Below are positions 1 through 8,089 of a DNA stretch of 34,470 nucleotides, piece by piece. Position 1 is the stretch's first letter. Each line of letters starts with the position of its first letter. The stretch comes from a virus. The position numbers and the translations under genes are program-made. The DNA lies in IMG/VR virus record IMGVR_UViG_3300043410_000159, positions 1-34,470 of that record; one strand, given 5' to 3'. Below the pieces are notes generated by a model that was given only the letters and a program-made list of their open reading frames with translations, was not told the DNA's origin and made no database searches.

Positions 1-655
1 TCAGCTTGTGGATATGTGGCTGACAGACCCGCCCTACAACGTGGCTTACGAGGGCAAAACCAAAGATGCTCTGAAAATCCAAAACGACAGCATGGGCGAT
101 GATCAATTCCGTCAATTTTTGCGGGATGCCTATGTAACAGCCGATATTGTGATGAAACCAGGGGCGGTTTTCTATATTTGGCATGCCGATTCCGAAGGCT
201 ACAACTTTCGAGGCGCTGCTCAAGACGCTGGTTGGAAAGTCCGTCAATGCCTTATTTGGAAGAAGTCCACTATGGTTATGGGTCGCCAAGACTACCATTG
301 GAAGCATGAACCCTGTTTGTATGGTTGGAAGGAAGGCGCAGGCCACCTATGGGCCACAGACCGTAAACAAACCACCATTTTGGAGTTTGACAAACCCTCA
401 AGGAATGGCGAACATCCCACAATGAAGCCTGTTGCGCTTTTTGAATACCAATTGCTCAACAATACAAAAGGCGGCGATATTGTGCTGGATTCATTTGGTG
501 GAAGCGGTACAACCTTGATTGCAGCCGAGAAGAACGGGCGTGTTGCTCGATTGATGGAACTAGACCCAAAATATTGCGATGTGATCGTAAAACGTTGGGA
601 AGATTTCACAGGCAAGAAAGCCGTGTTGTTGACAGAATTAACCGAAACTGCTTAA
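1..655 (+). CDS. ParB-domain DNA methyltransferase, 3' part (continues from 33796-34470 across the circular join)
   Basis: This is the C-terminal 217 residues of a protein of about 400 residues whose first 183 residues are encoded at 33796-34344; position 1 equals position 34344 and the frame is kept across the join. It is the catalytic part of an N4/N6 amino-methyltransferase that uses S-adenosylmethionine. Visible motifs are DPPY (fused residues 192-195, catalytic motif IV), HPTMKP (motif X) and FGGSGTT (348-354, SAM-binding motif I). Motif IV comes before motif I, which is the beta-class order. It probably modifies phage or host DNA, for example to evade restriction; the target sequence cannot be read from the DNA. 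The GTG at 8 is an internal valine, not a start. The small terminase gene follows after 25 bases. Confidence 0.93.
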   Translation, partial: QLVDMWLTDPPYNVAYEGKTKDALKIQNDSMGDDQFRQFLRDAYVTADIVMKPGAVFYIWHADSEGYNFRGAAQDAGWKVRQCLIWKKSTMVMGRQDYHWKHEPCLYGWKEGAGHLWATDRKQTTILEFDKPSRNGEHPTMKPVALFEYQLLNNTKGGDIVLDSFGGSGTTLIAAEKNGRVARLMELDPKYCDVIVKRWEDFTGKKAVLLTELTETA

Positions 656-657
656 AT
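629..657 (+). promoter_or_regulatory. Candidate promoter upstream of the terminase/late genes
   Basis: A perfect -35 box TTGACA (629-634) is followed after 17 bases by TTAAAT (652-657), a 4/6 match to the -10 consensus. It lies inside the last codons of the methyltransferase and would start RNA near 664, just before the small terminase gene at 681. It could drive the packaging and structural block. The -35 also encodes protein, so chance is possible. Confidence 0.4.
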
Positions 658-680
658 CACAACGAGTTCCCCTTTATAAA

Positions 681-1031
681 ATGCCTGTAATTCCACAAGA
701 ACCTCACATCCCAACGGATGAAACCCGCAAAATGGTCGAAAGCACCAGCGGGTTAGGCTTGCCGCATGAGCAGATTGCTATCCTGGTGGGGATTGATGAC
801 AAGACCTTGCGTAAGTATTACCGCACCGAACTGGATACAGGAAAGGCTAAAGCCAACGGGCAGATTGCCAAAACGCTGTATTCCAAAGCGATAGCGGGTG
901 ACACAACAAGCCTGATTTGGTGGACAAAGAGCCAGATGCGTTGGTCTGAGACTGTGCGTCAAGAAGTAACGGGCGCTGATGGTGAGCCGCTTCAGGGTAT
1001 CCAGGTTACTTTTGTGAAACCGAATGAGTGA
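681..1031 (+). CDS. Terminase small subunit
   Basis: This 116-residue protein fits the small packaging subunit that recognises phage DNA and hands it to the large subunit. A helix-turn-helix region is visible around residues 25-50 (HEQIAILVGIDDKTLRKYYR), followed by a helical segment typical of the oligomerising core. The gene sits directly before the large terminase and overlaps it by 8 bases (1024-1031), the usual arrangement. The identification rests on this context plus the HTH pattern. The recognition (pac or cos) site is not evident. Confidence 0.87.
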   Translation: MPVIPQEPHIPTDETRKMVESTSGLGLPHEQIAILVGIDDKTLRKYYRTELDTGKAKANGQIAKTLYSKAIAGDTTSLIWWTKSQMRWSETVRQEVTGADGEPLQGIQVTFVKPNE

Positions 1032-2313
1032 GATACAAGCCGCCATCGCCAAGGCGCAATTCCCATTCAAACTGGCTTGCCTGTTTGACCCGCCAAAAGC
1101 GCGGTATCGCGTTCTGTATGGTGGGCGTGGCGGCGCTAAATCTTGGGGTGTGGCCAGAGCACTTCTAATCAAAGGTGCTAAAGACTGCCTACGCATCCTG
1201 TGCGCCCGTGAGTTCCAGACCTCAATCAAAGATTCAGTTCACAAGCTGCTGTGCGACCAGATCACCGACCTTGGCCTGACCGCTTTCTACGAAATAACCC
1301 AAACCTCAATCCGAGGCAAGAACGGCACAGAGTTCGCCTTTGTCGGCCTGAAGAACAATGTGGCCAATGTCAAATCCTACGAAGGTGTGGACATTTGTTG
1401 GGTTGAGGAAGCGCAGACTACCAGCCGACTAAGCTGGAATGTGCTTATCCCAACCATCCGAAAGCAAGACTCAGAGATTTGGGTGACCTTCAACCCTGAG
1501 TTGGAGAGCGATGAGACTTATCAAAGGTTTGTTTTAAACCCACCCGAAGGCGCGGTAGTCCAGAAAATCAATTGGTCGGACAACCCTTGGTTTCCTGAAA
1601 CGCTAGAAGTTGAAAAGAACCAACTAAAGATGCGCGACCCCGAAGCCTACAACGTGGTTTGGGAAGGGTTATGCAGGCAGACTGTTGACGGCGCGGTGTT
1701 TGCCAAGGAAATGCAATTGGCTGAGTTGGATGGCCGCATTACAAGGGTCAATTACGACATGACCAAGCCTGTTCACGCCATCTTTGACTTGGGTTGGTCT
1801 GACGCTACCGCTATCTGGTTTTTACAATTCGTGGGCATGGAAACCCGCTTGATTCGCTACATCGAGGGCAATCAACAGACCATGAGCGAATACCTAGCCA
1901 AGATGCAGACCTTTGGGTATATCTACGACACCCTGTGGTTACCGCATGACGCTGAGAACAAGACTTTGGCGGGGAATGGCCGAAGCATTGAGGAAATCGT
2001 CAGGGCGGCAGGATACAAGACAAAGATCATCCCAAAGACACCGATTCTGGACTCCATCAACGCTGCCCGAACAATCTTCCGAAACTGCTGGTTTGACCGC
2101 GAAAACTGTCATGAGGGGCTTCAATGTCTCAGGCACTATCGCTACGATGTTGACCCTGATACAAAGCAGTTCAGCAGAACGCCAGTACACGACAACTATT
2201 CACACGGCGCTGACGCATTCAGGTATATCGGCCTGATGGTCAACGAACCCAGACAAAGACCGAAGGCTAGACCCATTCAAAACTATGGCGGTGCTAACGC
2301 TTGGATGGGATAA
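1024..2313 (+). CDS. Terminase large subunit (packaging ATPase/nuclease)
   Basis: This 429-residue protein is the motor that pumps DNA into the procapsid and cuts concatemers. The ATPase half has a Walker A loop GGRGGAKS (residues 33-40) and a Walker B-type stretch VDICWVEEA (122-130) ending in the acidic pair. The nuclease half has the spaced acidic residues of the RNase H-like fold: D255 in FDLGWSD, D309 in LPHDAENK and D397 in HGADAFRY. Length and motif layout match the PBSX/Terminase_3 type. It overlaps the small subunit gene and is followed after 34 bases by the portal gene. Confidence 0.96.
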   Translation: MSEIQAAIAKAQFPFKLACLFDPPKARYRVLYGGRGGAKSWGVARALLIKGAKDCLRILCAREFQTSIKDSVHKLLCDQITDLGLTAFYEITQTSIRGKNGTEFAFVGLKNNVANVKSYEGVDICWVEEAQTTSRLSWNVLIPTIRKQDSEIWVTFNPELESDETYQRFVLNPPEGAVVQKINWSDNPWFPETLEVEKNQLKMRDPEAYNVVWEGLCRQTVDGAVFAKEMQLAELDGRITRVNYDMTKPVHAIFDLGWSDATAIWFLQFVGMETRLIRYIEGNQQTMSEYLAKMQTFGYIYDTLWLPHDAENKTLAGNGRSIEEIVRAAGYKTKIIPKTPILDSINAARTIFRNCWFDRENCHEGLQCLRHYRYDVDPDTKQFSRTPVHDNYSHGADAFRYIGLMVNEPRQRPKARPIQNYGGANAWMG

Positions 2314-2347
2314 TGGCATAAAATCGCCGCATATTTAAGGACTTGCT

Positions 2348-4456
2348 ATGGCAAAAGACACAGTTGGTGACCCAAGAATTGACGAGGCGAAACAGTTCCT
2401 CAAGTTAGCCAATGACGCTGACACCATGAACCGCCAAGAGGCGCTAGAGGACATGAAGTTTGTGGGCGGTGAGCAATGGCCTGTTGAACTTCAGAACTCA
2501 CGCAATCTGGAATCCCGCCCTGTCCTGACCATTAATAAATTGGATGGTTACTGCCGTCAGGTGGTGAACCAGATCAAACAACAACGCCCCCGCCCCAAAG
2601 TTCACGGCATGAACTCACAGGCTGACGAAAAGACCGCCCAAGTCATTCAGGGCATTATTCGTCACATCGAGGCTAATTCCCGCGCTGATAACGCCTACGA
2701 CACCGCCGCTGACTATGCTGTTCGGATGGGTTGGGGCTATATCCGACTACGCACCGATTATGTTTCCCCTGACTCATTTGATCAGGAAATCTATATTGAT
2801 GCTGTAGATAACCCATTTACTGTCTATTACGACATTAACTCTGTCGCCCCCGATGGGTCAGACGCAGAACGTTGTTTAATTACAACAATGATGTCAAAGG
2901 GTGATTTTGAGAAGCTCTACCCTGATTCGGACACTATGTCTTTTACTCAACGAGGCACAGGCGACAGCCAATCAGAATGGATTACCAAAGAAGATATTCG
3001 TCTTGCTGAGTATTACTACACCGTCAAGGAAAAGGCGACTTTGTATCTTTTGAGCGATGGTTCATCGACCTTTGCTGACGATAAGGACTTCTTTAATCGT
3101 TTGGAAGCCGTGGGCGTGACTGTGGTTGACCAGCGGGATTCTTACAAGAAAACTGTGAAGTGGTGTAAGTTGACAGCCTGCGAGATTCTTGAGGAAAGAA
3201 CCCTGCCAGGCCGCTATATCCCTGTCGTTCCTGTGATGGGTCGCCATATCGTTGTGGGTGACAAACGCCACAAATTCGGTATGGTGCGCTACGCCAAAGA
3301 CCCACAGAGAATGTACAACTTCTGGCAAACCAGCATGACCGAATCAATCGCACTCGCACCAAAGGCGAAGTGGTTGATGGCAGAAGGCCAAGACGAAGGC
3401 CACGAAAACGATTGGGCGCAGGCTAACGTCAAGTCCTTCCCATTGTTGCGCTACAAACAGACAGACATTGAAGGTCGCCCCGCACCTGCCCCGACTCGCT
3501 TGCAACCAGAACCACCGCCAACAGGTATCTTGGCTGCGACTGCGACCATTGATGAAGATATGAAGATGATGATGGGCATCTTTGACCCTGCCCAACTGAA
3601 GCAAGGCAATATCTCTGGTAAAGCTCTAAATGGCCAGATTCAGCAGATGGATTTGTCCAACTTTGACTTTTACGACAACCTTACAAAGTCACAAGCACAA
3701 GTTGCCCGAATCATCCTCAATTGGATTCCAGAGGTGTATGACACTCAGCGCGTGATGCGAATAATTGGTGACGACAACAAACCAGAGACTATTACGATCA
3801 ATGAGCGTGACGCTGTGGGTCGGGTGATGAACGATGTGACTGTTGGCCTCTACGATGTGGTGATGGACACAGGCCCAGGCTACAACTCAAGACGCGAAGC
3901 CGCTGTTGAGGCCATGACACCTATTCTGGCGCGTGACCCCAACCTAATGGCTCAAATCGGTGACTTGTGGTTCAGAAACCAAGACTTCCCTGGCGCTGAC
4001 ATCATTGCTGACCGCTTGGCCACACTCAACCCGCTGGCTCAGATTGACGAGAAATCGGACATTCCCCCGCAGGCTCAAATGGCCATCAAGCAATTGCAGA
4101 CGCAACTCCAACAGGCTCAACAGCAAATGCAACAAATGCAAATGGCCATGAAGCAGCGTCAGGACATTGAGCAGGTCAAGCAAGACAACGAGAACAAGCG
4201 CAAGTTGATGGATGTGACCGCCAGAGCGCACAACACCGAAACAATGGCAGAAGTCAGGGTAAATGACCAGAACACCCGTTCTATCACCAGCCAGAACAAG
4301 ACCGAAATTGACGCGATTGTTCAACTTCTTCTGCACAACATGGACACCGCCAGATTGGTCAAAGAGATTGAAGCCAGAAACCGCGAACAGATGCAATTTG
4401 CTCAGATTGCGGCACAAGACATTGACCAAGGCCAAAATCCATTGATGCCTCAATAA
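2348..4456 (+). CDS. P22-type portal protein
   Basis: This 702-residue protein is the expected dodecameric portal at the head vertex through which DNA enters and leaves. The N-terminal pattern (RPVLTINKLDGYCRQVVNQI, then QRPRPKVH) and the length, close to the 725 residues of P22 gp1, fit the P22 portal family. Residues about 576-608 are rich in Gln and Met and look like a long alpha-helical segment, comparable to the C-terminal barrel helices of P22-like portals. A Shine-Dalgarno AAGGA lies before the ATG at 2348. Position after the large terminase supports the call. Confidence 0.92.
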   Translation: MAKDTVGDPRIDEAKQFLKLANDADTMNRQEALEDMKFVGGEQWPVELQNSRNLESRPVLTINKLDGYCRQVVNQIKQQRPRPKVHGMNSQADEKTAQVIQGIIRHIEANSRADNAYDTAADYAVRMGWGYIRLRTDYVSPDSFDQEIYIDAVDNPFTVYYDINSVAPDGSDAERCLITTMMSKGDFEKLYPDSDTMSFTQRGTGDSQSEWITKEDIRLAEYYYTVKEKATLYLLSDGSSTFADDKDFFNRLEAVGVTVVDQRDSYKKTVKWCKLTACEILEERTLPGRYIPVVPVMGRHIVVGDKRHKFGMVRYAKDPQRMYNFWQTSMTESIALAPKAKWLMAEGQDEGHENDWAQANVKSFPLLRYKQTDIEGRPAPAPTRLQPEPPPTGILAATATIDEDMKMMMGIFDPAQLKQGNISGKALNGQIQQMDLSNFDFYDNLTKSQAQVARIILNWIPEVYDTQRVMRIIGDDNKPETITINERDAVGRVMNDVTVGLYDVVMDTGPGYNSRREAAVEAMTPILARDPNLMAQIGDLWFRNQDFPGADIIADRLATLNPLAQIDEKSDIPPQAQMAIKQLQTQLQQAQQQMQQMQMAMKQRQDIEQVKQDNENKRKLMDVTARAHNTETMAEVRVNDQNTRSITSQNKTEIDAIVQLLLHNMDTARLVKEIEARNREQMQFAQIAAQDIDQGQNPLMPQ

Positions 4457-4460
4457 ATTC

Positions 4461-4476
4461 GTGGTAAATTAACCAC
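4461..4476. other. Inverted repeat between portal and scaffold genes
   Basis: GTGGT and ACCAC flank six bases, giving a near-palindrome of 16 bases. It lies between the portal stop codon and the scaffold start. It could be an mRNA-processing or stability hairpin or a protein-binding site. There is no T-tract, so it is not a classical terminator. Confidence 0.4.
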
Positions 4477-4484
4477 AAACCTTA

Positions 4485-4501
4485 CCCGTGAGGTACACGG
4501 G
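4485..4501. other. Hairpin upstream of the scaffold start
   Basis: CCCGTG and CACGGG form a perfect 6-bp stem with a 5-base loop. It sits just ahead of the GGAG ribosome-binding site (4510-4513) of the scaffold-like gene. It may tune translation or protect the 5' end of a processed mRNA. It also contains the alternative GTG start at 4488, which argues against use of that start. Confidence 0.45.
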
Positions 4502-4523
4502 GCAAATTCGGAGTGACAACGTA

Positions 4524-5408
4524 ATGTCTGAAAAACAAGCTAGTCAAGTATTGACAGGCGAAAACGCAGCGGAATTTTATGCAAACAGATTAGGTTTAGC
4601 TGAATCTCCAGCACCTGCCGAGGCTGAGGAAACCTCAGAGCCGACAGAAGTTGAGGAACAGAGTGAACCTGAGGAAGCAGAAGCCGAAGCAAAACCACAG
4701 GAAGAAAAAAAGCAAAATCCTAAACTTGAACGGCGATTCTCGGAAATCACTAAACAACGTGAAGAAGCGCGAAAAGAAGCGCAAGCAGAGCGTGAGCGTA
4801 GAGAAGCCCTAGAAGCGCGTTTGGCGGCACTTGAAACGCAATCTAAGCCTCAAGCTGTGGTTGCAGACCAAGAACCCCAACCTAGCCAGTTCAACGATGC
4901 GTTTGAATACGCCAAAGCACTCGCAGAGTACACGGCAGACAAACGAATTGCTGAAATGAAGCAGGAAGAAGCGAAGGCCAAAGAAGCCCAAGAGCGCCAG
5001 AAGGTCATTGACCAATGGACTCAGAAGGTTCAAAAAGCCAAAGCCGAACTGCCTGATTTTGATGACATGGTTGCATCGAGTGATGTGGTCGTAAATGACG
5101 ATATTCGTGATGCGATTCTGGAGAGTGATGTTGGGCCTCAAGTCCTTTATCACCTAGCTGAAAACACAGACTATGCCAAAAAGATCGCTAGCATGAGTCC
5201 TAAACAGGCTCTGAGAGAAATAGGAAAGCTAGAGGCTAGGTTTGAAAAGACCGAAGAATCTAAACCTGTGGCTAAGAGTAAAGCACCAGCACCGATCAGC
5301 CCGATTCGGAGTTCTGGAAAGGCAGATTTGCCCATAAGCGCCAATGGCGAATTTCATGGGTCTTATCAGGCTTGGAAAGAAGCGAGAAAAGCGGGAAGGA
5401 TTCGGTAA
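4524..5408 (+). CDS. Putative capsid scaffold protein
   Basis: This 294-residue protein is highly charged. It has a Glu/Ala-rich N-terminal third, a long coiled-coil-like middle (runs of EAR, KEA, ERRE) and a basic C-terminus, which is the usual look of a phage scaffold that guides coat assembly and then leaves the head. P22 gp8 is of similar size (303 residues) and sits at the same place between portal and coat. I chose the ATG at 4524, which has GGAG ten bases upstream. A GTG at 4488 would add 12 residues but lies in a hairpin without a good ribosome site. There is no sequence motif proof; the call is from composition and synteny. Confidence 0.78.
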   Translation: MSEKQASQVLTGENAAEFYANRLGLAESPAPAEAEETSEPTEVEEQSEPEEAEAEAKPQEEKKQNPKLERRFSEITKQREEARKEAQAERERREALEARLAALETQSKPQAVVADQEPQPSQFNDAFEYAKALAEYTADKRIAEMKQEEAKAKEAQERQKVIDQWTQKVQKAKAELPDFDDMVASSDVVVNDDIRDAILESDVGPQVLYHLAENTDYAKKIASMSPKQALREIGKLEARFEKTEESKPVAKSKAPAPISPIRSSGKADLPISANGEFHGSYQAWKEARKAGRIR

Positions 5409-5435
5409 ACCTAATCTTTTTGAAAGAGACTAAAA

Positions 5436-6692
5436 ATGTCAAACAATTTGCTAACCATTAGCAAGATCACCAACGAAGCGTTGATGGTCTTGGAAAACGA
5501 GTTGACCTTCACTTCTGAAGTTGACCGCAACTATGACGACCAGTTCGCTGTCGTGGGCGCTAAGATCGGTAACACCGTGAACGTTCGCAAGCCTGGCCGT
5601 TTCATCGGTACTACTGGCCCTGCCCTGAACGTTGAAGATTTCAACGAAACCAGCGTGCCCGTGACCTTGAGCACACAATTCCACGTTGACACCCAATTCA
5701 CCACACAAGATTTGGCGCTGTCTTTGGATATGTTCTCTGATCGCGTGTTGAAGCCCGCAATCGCTGCAATCGCCAACAAGATTGACCGCGATGGTATGGC
5801 TATGGCCGTGGCTCAGACTGCCAACATCGTTGGTACTGCTGGCGTTGTTCCTACCGAATTGCTGACCTACTTGACCGCAGGCGCATATTTGGACAGCGAA
5901 GGCGCACCACGTGATGGCCGCCGTTCATGTATCGTTGAACCCTTTACATCTGCTTCCATCGTGAACAGCTTGAAAGGTTTGTTCGTTCCTCAAGAAGCCA
6001 TTGCCCAACAATATCGTAAAGGTTTGATGGGTCGTGACTCTGGTGGTATGAACTGGAAACTTGACCAGAACGTTGTGTCACAAACTTTTGGCGCTAACAG
6101 CACCACTACTGTGACCGCTTCTGTGAACACCACCACAGCTACTGGTTTCTTGACTAGCGGTTGGGCTTCTAGCTCTACCATCAGCGTGACTGCCGCCAAC
6201 ACAGGTATCTTGAACCTGAACGCTGGTGACGTTATCACTATTGATGGTGTTTACGCTGTCAACCCCCAGAACCGCCAACCTTACGGCTCAAACAAGCTGC
6301 GTAACTTCGTGGTTAAGACAACTGTAGCGATTTCGTCTGGTTCGTCTGGCAACGTGGTTGTGTCGCCTGCCGTTATCACCGCTGGCCAATTCCAGAACGT
6401 GAGCATCCCCACAACTTCCAGCACCGCTGCTGTGACCCAGTTCAACAAGACTGGTGTTGTGTCTGCTCAGAACATCATCATGCACAAGAACGCTTTCACT
6501 TTGGCTGTGGCCGATTTGGAATTGCCAGAAGGTGTGCATTTTGCTGGTCGTGCAAGCGATAAAGAGATTGGTCTGTCAATGCGTGTTGTGCGTCAGTACA
6601 CCATCAACAACGACAGCATCCCAACTCGCTTGGATGTGCTCTATGGTTGGGCCCCGCTCTACCCCGAATTGGCTTGCCGCGTTGCAGCCTAA
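5436..6692 (+). CDS. Major capsid protein, P22 coat (gp5) type
   Basis: This 418-residue protein matches the P22 coat family in length (P22 gp5 is 430) and in its N-terminal pattern: LTISKITNEALMVLENELTF, then a stretch with GNTVNVRKPGRF and the TTQDLALSLD segment. It forms the icosahedral shell with an HK97 fold. A Ser/Thr/Val-rich stretch in the middle (residues about 215-330) could correspond to the inserted I-domain of P22-like coats. Codons look biased towards a limited set, as expected for the most abundant virion protein. A hairpin with a T-tract follows directly. Confidence 0.92.
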   Translation: MSNNLLTISKITNEALMVLENELTFTSEVDRNYDDQFAVVGAKIGNTVNVRKPGRFIGTTGPALNVEDFNETSVPVTLSTQFHVDTQFTTQDLALSLDMFSDRVLKPAIAAIANKIDRDGMAMAVAQTANIVGTAGVVPTELLTYLTAGAYLDSEGAPRDGRRSCIVEPFTSASIVNSLKGLFVPQEAIAQQYRKGLMGRDSGGMNWKLDQNVVSQTFGANSTTTVTASVNTTTATGFLTSGWASSSTISVTAANTGILNLNAGDVITIDGVYAVNPQNRQPYGSNKLRNFVVKTTVAISSGSSGNVVVSPAVITAGQFQNVSIPTTSSTAAVTQFNKTGVVSAQNIIMHKNAFTLAVADLELPEGVHFAGRASDKEIGLSMRVVRQYTINNDSIPTRLDVLYGWAPLYPELACRVAA

Positions 6693-6693
6693 T

Positions 6694-6734
6694 TGACAAT
6701 GGGGGCTAATCACCCCCGTCATTAAACTTTTTTT
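6694..6734 (+). terminator. Terminator-like hairpin after the coat gene
   Basis: TGAC and GGGGG pair with CCCCC and GTCA around a 7-base loop (6694-6721), and a run of seven T follows at 6728-6734. The 6-base gap between stem and T-run is longer than ideal, so it may be a leaky terminator or a 3'-end stabiliser for coat mRNA. Confidence 0.6.
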
Positions 6735-6747
6735 AAGGAAAATCATC

Positions 6748-6984
6748 ATGGCTAATCCAGGACCAGCATCCACCCAAACCGCCATTTATTTACTGAATGG
6801 CAATGCCGCTGACGGTTCGCTCATCGCTTCTAGCGGTGGCAAAGTCGGCTTCTATGGCACTACTCCCGTTGTTCAAGCTAGCGCAATCACCGCATTGACC
6901 GCTGGCCCATCAACTGCCGAGTTTGTGGCCGCAACCAACTCAATCATTACTGCATTGAAGAACCTTGGTTTGGTCGCTAGCTAA
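6748..6984 (+). CDS. Small virion-associated protein (possible decoration/head fibre)
   Basis: This 78-residue protein is Ala/Thr/Ser-rich, with a GGKVGFYGTTPVVQ segment (residues about 29-42) and a helical C-terminus (ITALKNLGLVAS). That segment is common in small head-fibre or decoration-like proteins of tailed phages, but this is from memory of the pattern and not from a search. It lies between two terminator-like hairpins directly after the coat gene and has an AAGGAAAA ribosome site, so it could be made in high amounts. Function is not proven. Confidence 0.6.
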   Translation: MANPGPASTQTAIYLLNGNAADGSLIASSGGKVGFYGTTPVVQASAITALTAGPSTAEFVAATNSIITALKNLGLVAS

Positions 6985-7002
6985 TCACTAGCAGTTGCCT
7001 TT

Positions 7003-7039
7003 GCGCCCTCTGAGTAAAATCAGGGGGCGTTTTCTTTTT
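7003..7039 (+). terminator. Rho-independent terminator
   Basis: GCGCCCTCTGA pairs with TCAGGGGGCGT (one G-T wobble and a mismatched base near the end) around a GTAAAA loop, and TTTTCTTTTT follows at once. This is a textbook intrinsic terminator closing the coat/decoration unit. Confidence 0.85.
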
Positions 7040-7052
7040 GTGAAGGAAAAAG

Positions 7053-7715
7053 ATGAAACACGTGATGATTGCAATTCCCGCCTACACAGGCGTGGTTCAC
7101 ATGGGAACAATGCGTTCCTTGATAAACGACACCTTAGAATTGGTCAAAAGGGGTGACCGCTTTACCTTGGTTGACGATATTGGGAATGCCCTAATTGCTG
7201 ACAGCCGAGGCATCATTGCCACTAGATTTTGGGAATCCGACTGTGATGACCTAATCTTTGTGGATTCGGATGTCACTTGGCAGGCTGGTGCGCTTCTTAA
7301 ACTGGTAGACGCGCCTGTTGACTTGGTGGCGGGTGTTTACCCTGCTAGGCGTGACCCAATCTTTTACCCGCTTCACTATTTGGAGAAGGAAGAACTGTGG
7401 GCTGACCCCGAAACAATGCTTTTGGAAGTCAAGTCTGTGGCTACGGGGTTTATGAAAATCAGCCGAAATTGCATCGCGAAGATGATTGAGGCTTATCCCC
7501 AAAAGCACTACTACACCGCAGAACGCGACCAACAGTTTTATCCCTTGTTTGACCATGTATTTGAAGATGGGTATAAATGGGGCGAGGATTACAGTTTCTG
7601 TATCCGCTGGAGAAATATTGGGGGGCAAGTTTGGATTGACCCTGAGATTGCAATGGGGCATATCGGGTATAAAATCTTCCAAGGGCATCTAGGAAATTAC
7701 CTTAGAAATAGGTAG
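7053..7715 (+). CDS. Glycosyltransferase-like protein (GT-A fold)
   Basis: This 220-residue protein starts with a Rossmann-like strand (HVMIAIPAYTG). It carries an acidic DSD motif at residues 71-73 in LIFVDSDVTW, the metal/nucleotide-sugar site of GT-A enzymes, and a later GEDYSF motif (177-182) followed by a His (H203), as in family 2-like transferases. Such genes are common within phage structural blocks. It could decorate capsid or fibre proteins or alter host surface sugars; substrate and target are unknown. It begins right after a strong terminator, so it needs its own promoter or readthrough. Confidence 0.72.
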   Translation: MKHVMIAIPAYTGVVHMGTMRSLINDTLELVKRGDRFTLVDDIGNALIADSRGIIATRFWESDCDDLIFVDSDVTWQAGALLKLVDAPVDLVAGVYPARRDPIFYPLHYLEKEELWADPETMLLEVKSVATGFMKISRNCIAKMIEAYPQKHYYTAERDQQFYPLFDHVFEDGYKWGEDYSFCIRWRNIGGQVWIDPEIAMGHIGYKIFQGHLGNYLRNR

Positions 7716-7744
7716 AATTTGCCCATTCTTTGCAAAGGAAAAAT

Positions 7745-8080
7745 ATGTCAACTCCTTTTCGCGTAGTCGGCCCAACCGTTGCGGTTTCGGCTGGCGCTAC
7801 CGCCACATCAGAGGCTTTGGTAAACAACAACCCAAACATTCAATGTAACTATGTATCGCTGATTAACACAGGCGCTACAAGCGTTGCTGTGAAGTTTGGC
7901 CCTACTGGTGTCGGTGCGCCCGTTCTGCCTGTGAGTGGCTCAACTACTGGTGACTTTGTGTTGCCACCTTCGATGAATGATGCGATTCTGTTTGCCGTTC
8001 CAACCACTCCCACTTATGTGCGAATGATTGGCTCTGCTGCTGGCCCTTCAATCGTTTACGTTACCCCCATCGCGTTTTAA
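7745..8080 (+). CDS. Small beta-rich structural protein
   Basis: This 111-residue protein is Val/Thr/Ala-rich with alternating hydrophobic residues (VGPTVAVSAGATATSEAL, VSLINTGATSVAVKFG) and looks like an all-beta domain. Similar short proteins occur next to fibre genes in many phages as head or tail decoration. The ATG at 7745 has AAAGGA upstream and is preferred over a TTG at 7730. The next gene starts 9 bases after its stop. I do not recognise a named family. Confidence 0.55.
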   Translation: MSTPFRVVGPTVAVSAGATATSEALVNNNPNIQCNYVSLINTGATSVAVKFGPTGVGAPVLPVSGSTTGDFVLPPSMNDAILFAVPTTPTYVRMIGSAAGPSIVYVTPIAF

Positions 8081-8089
8081 GGGGGCTTC

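Noticed and set aside
3944-4453. Leftward 169-residue Leu/His-rich frame under the portal gene
   Set aside because: It is antisense to the Gln-rich portal C-terminus; Gln codons read backwards as Leu, giving a false hydrophobic protein.
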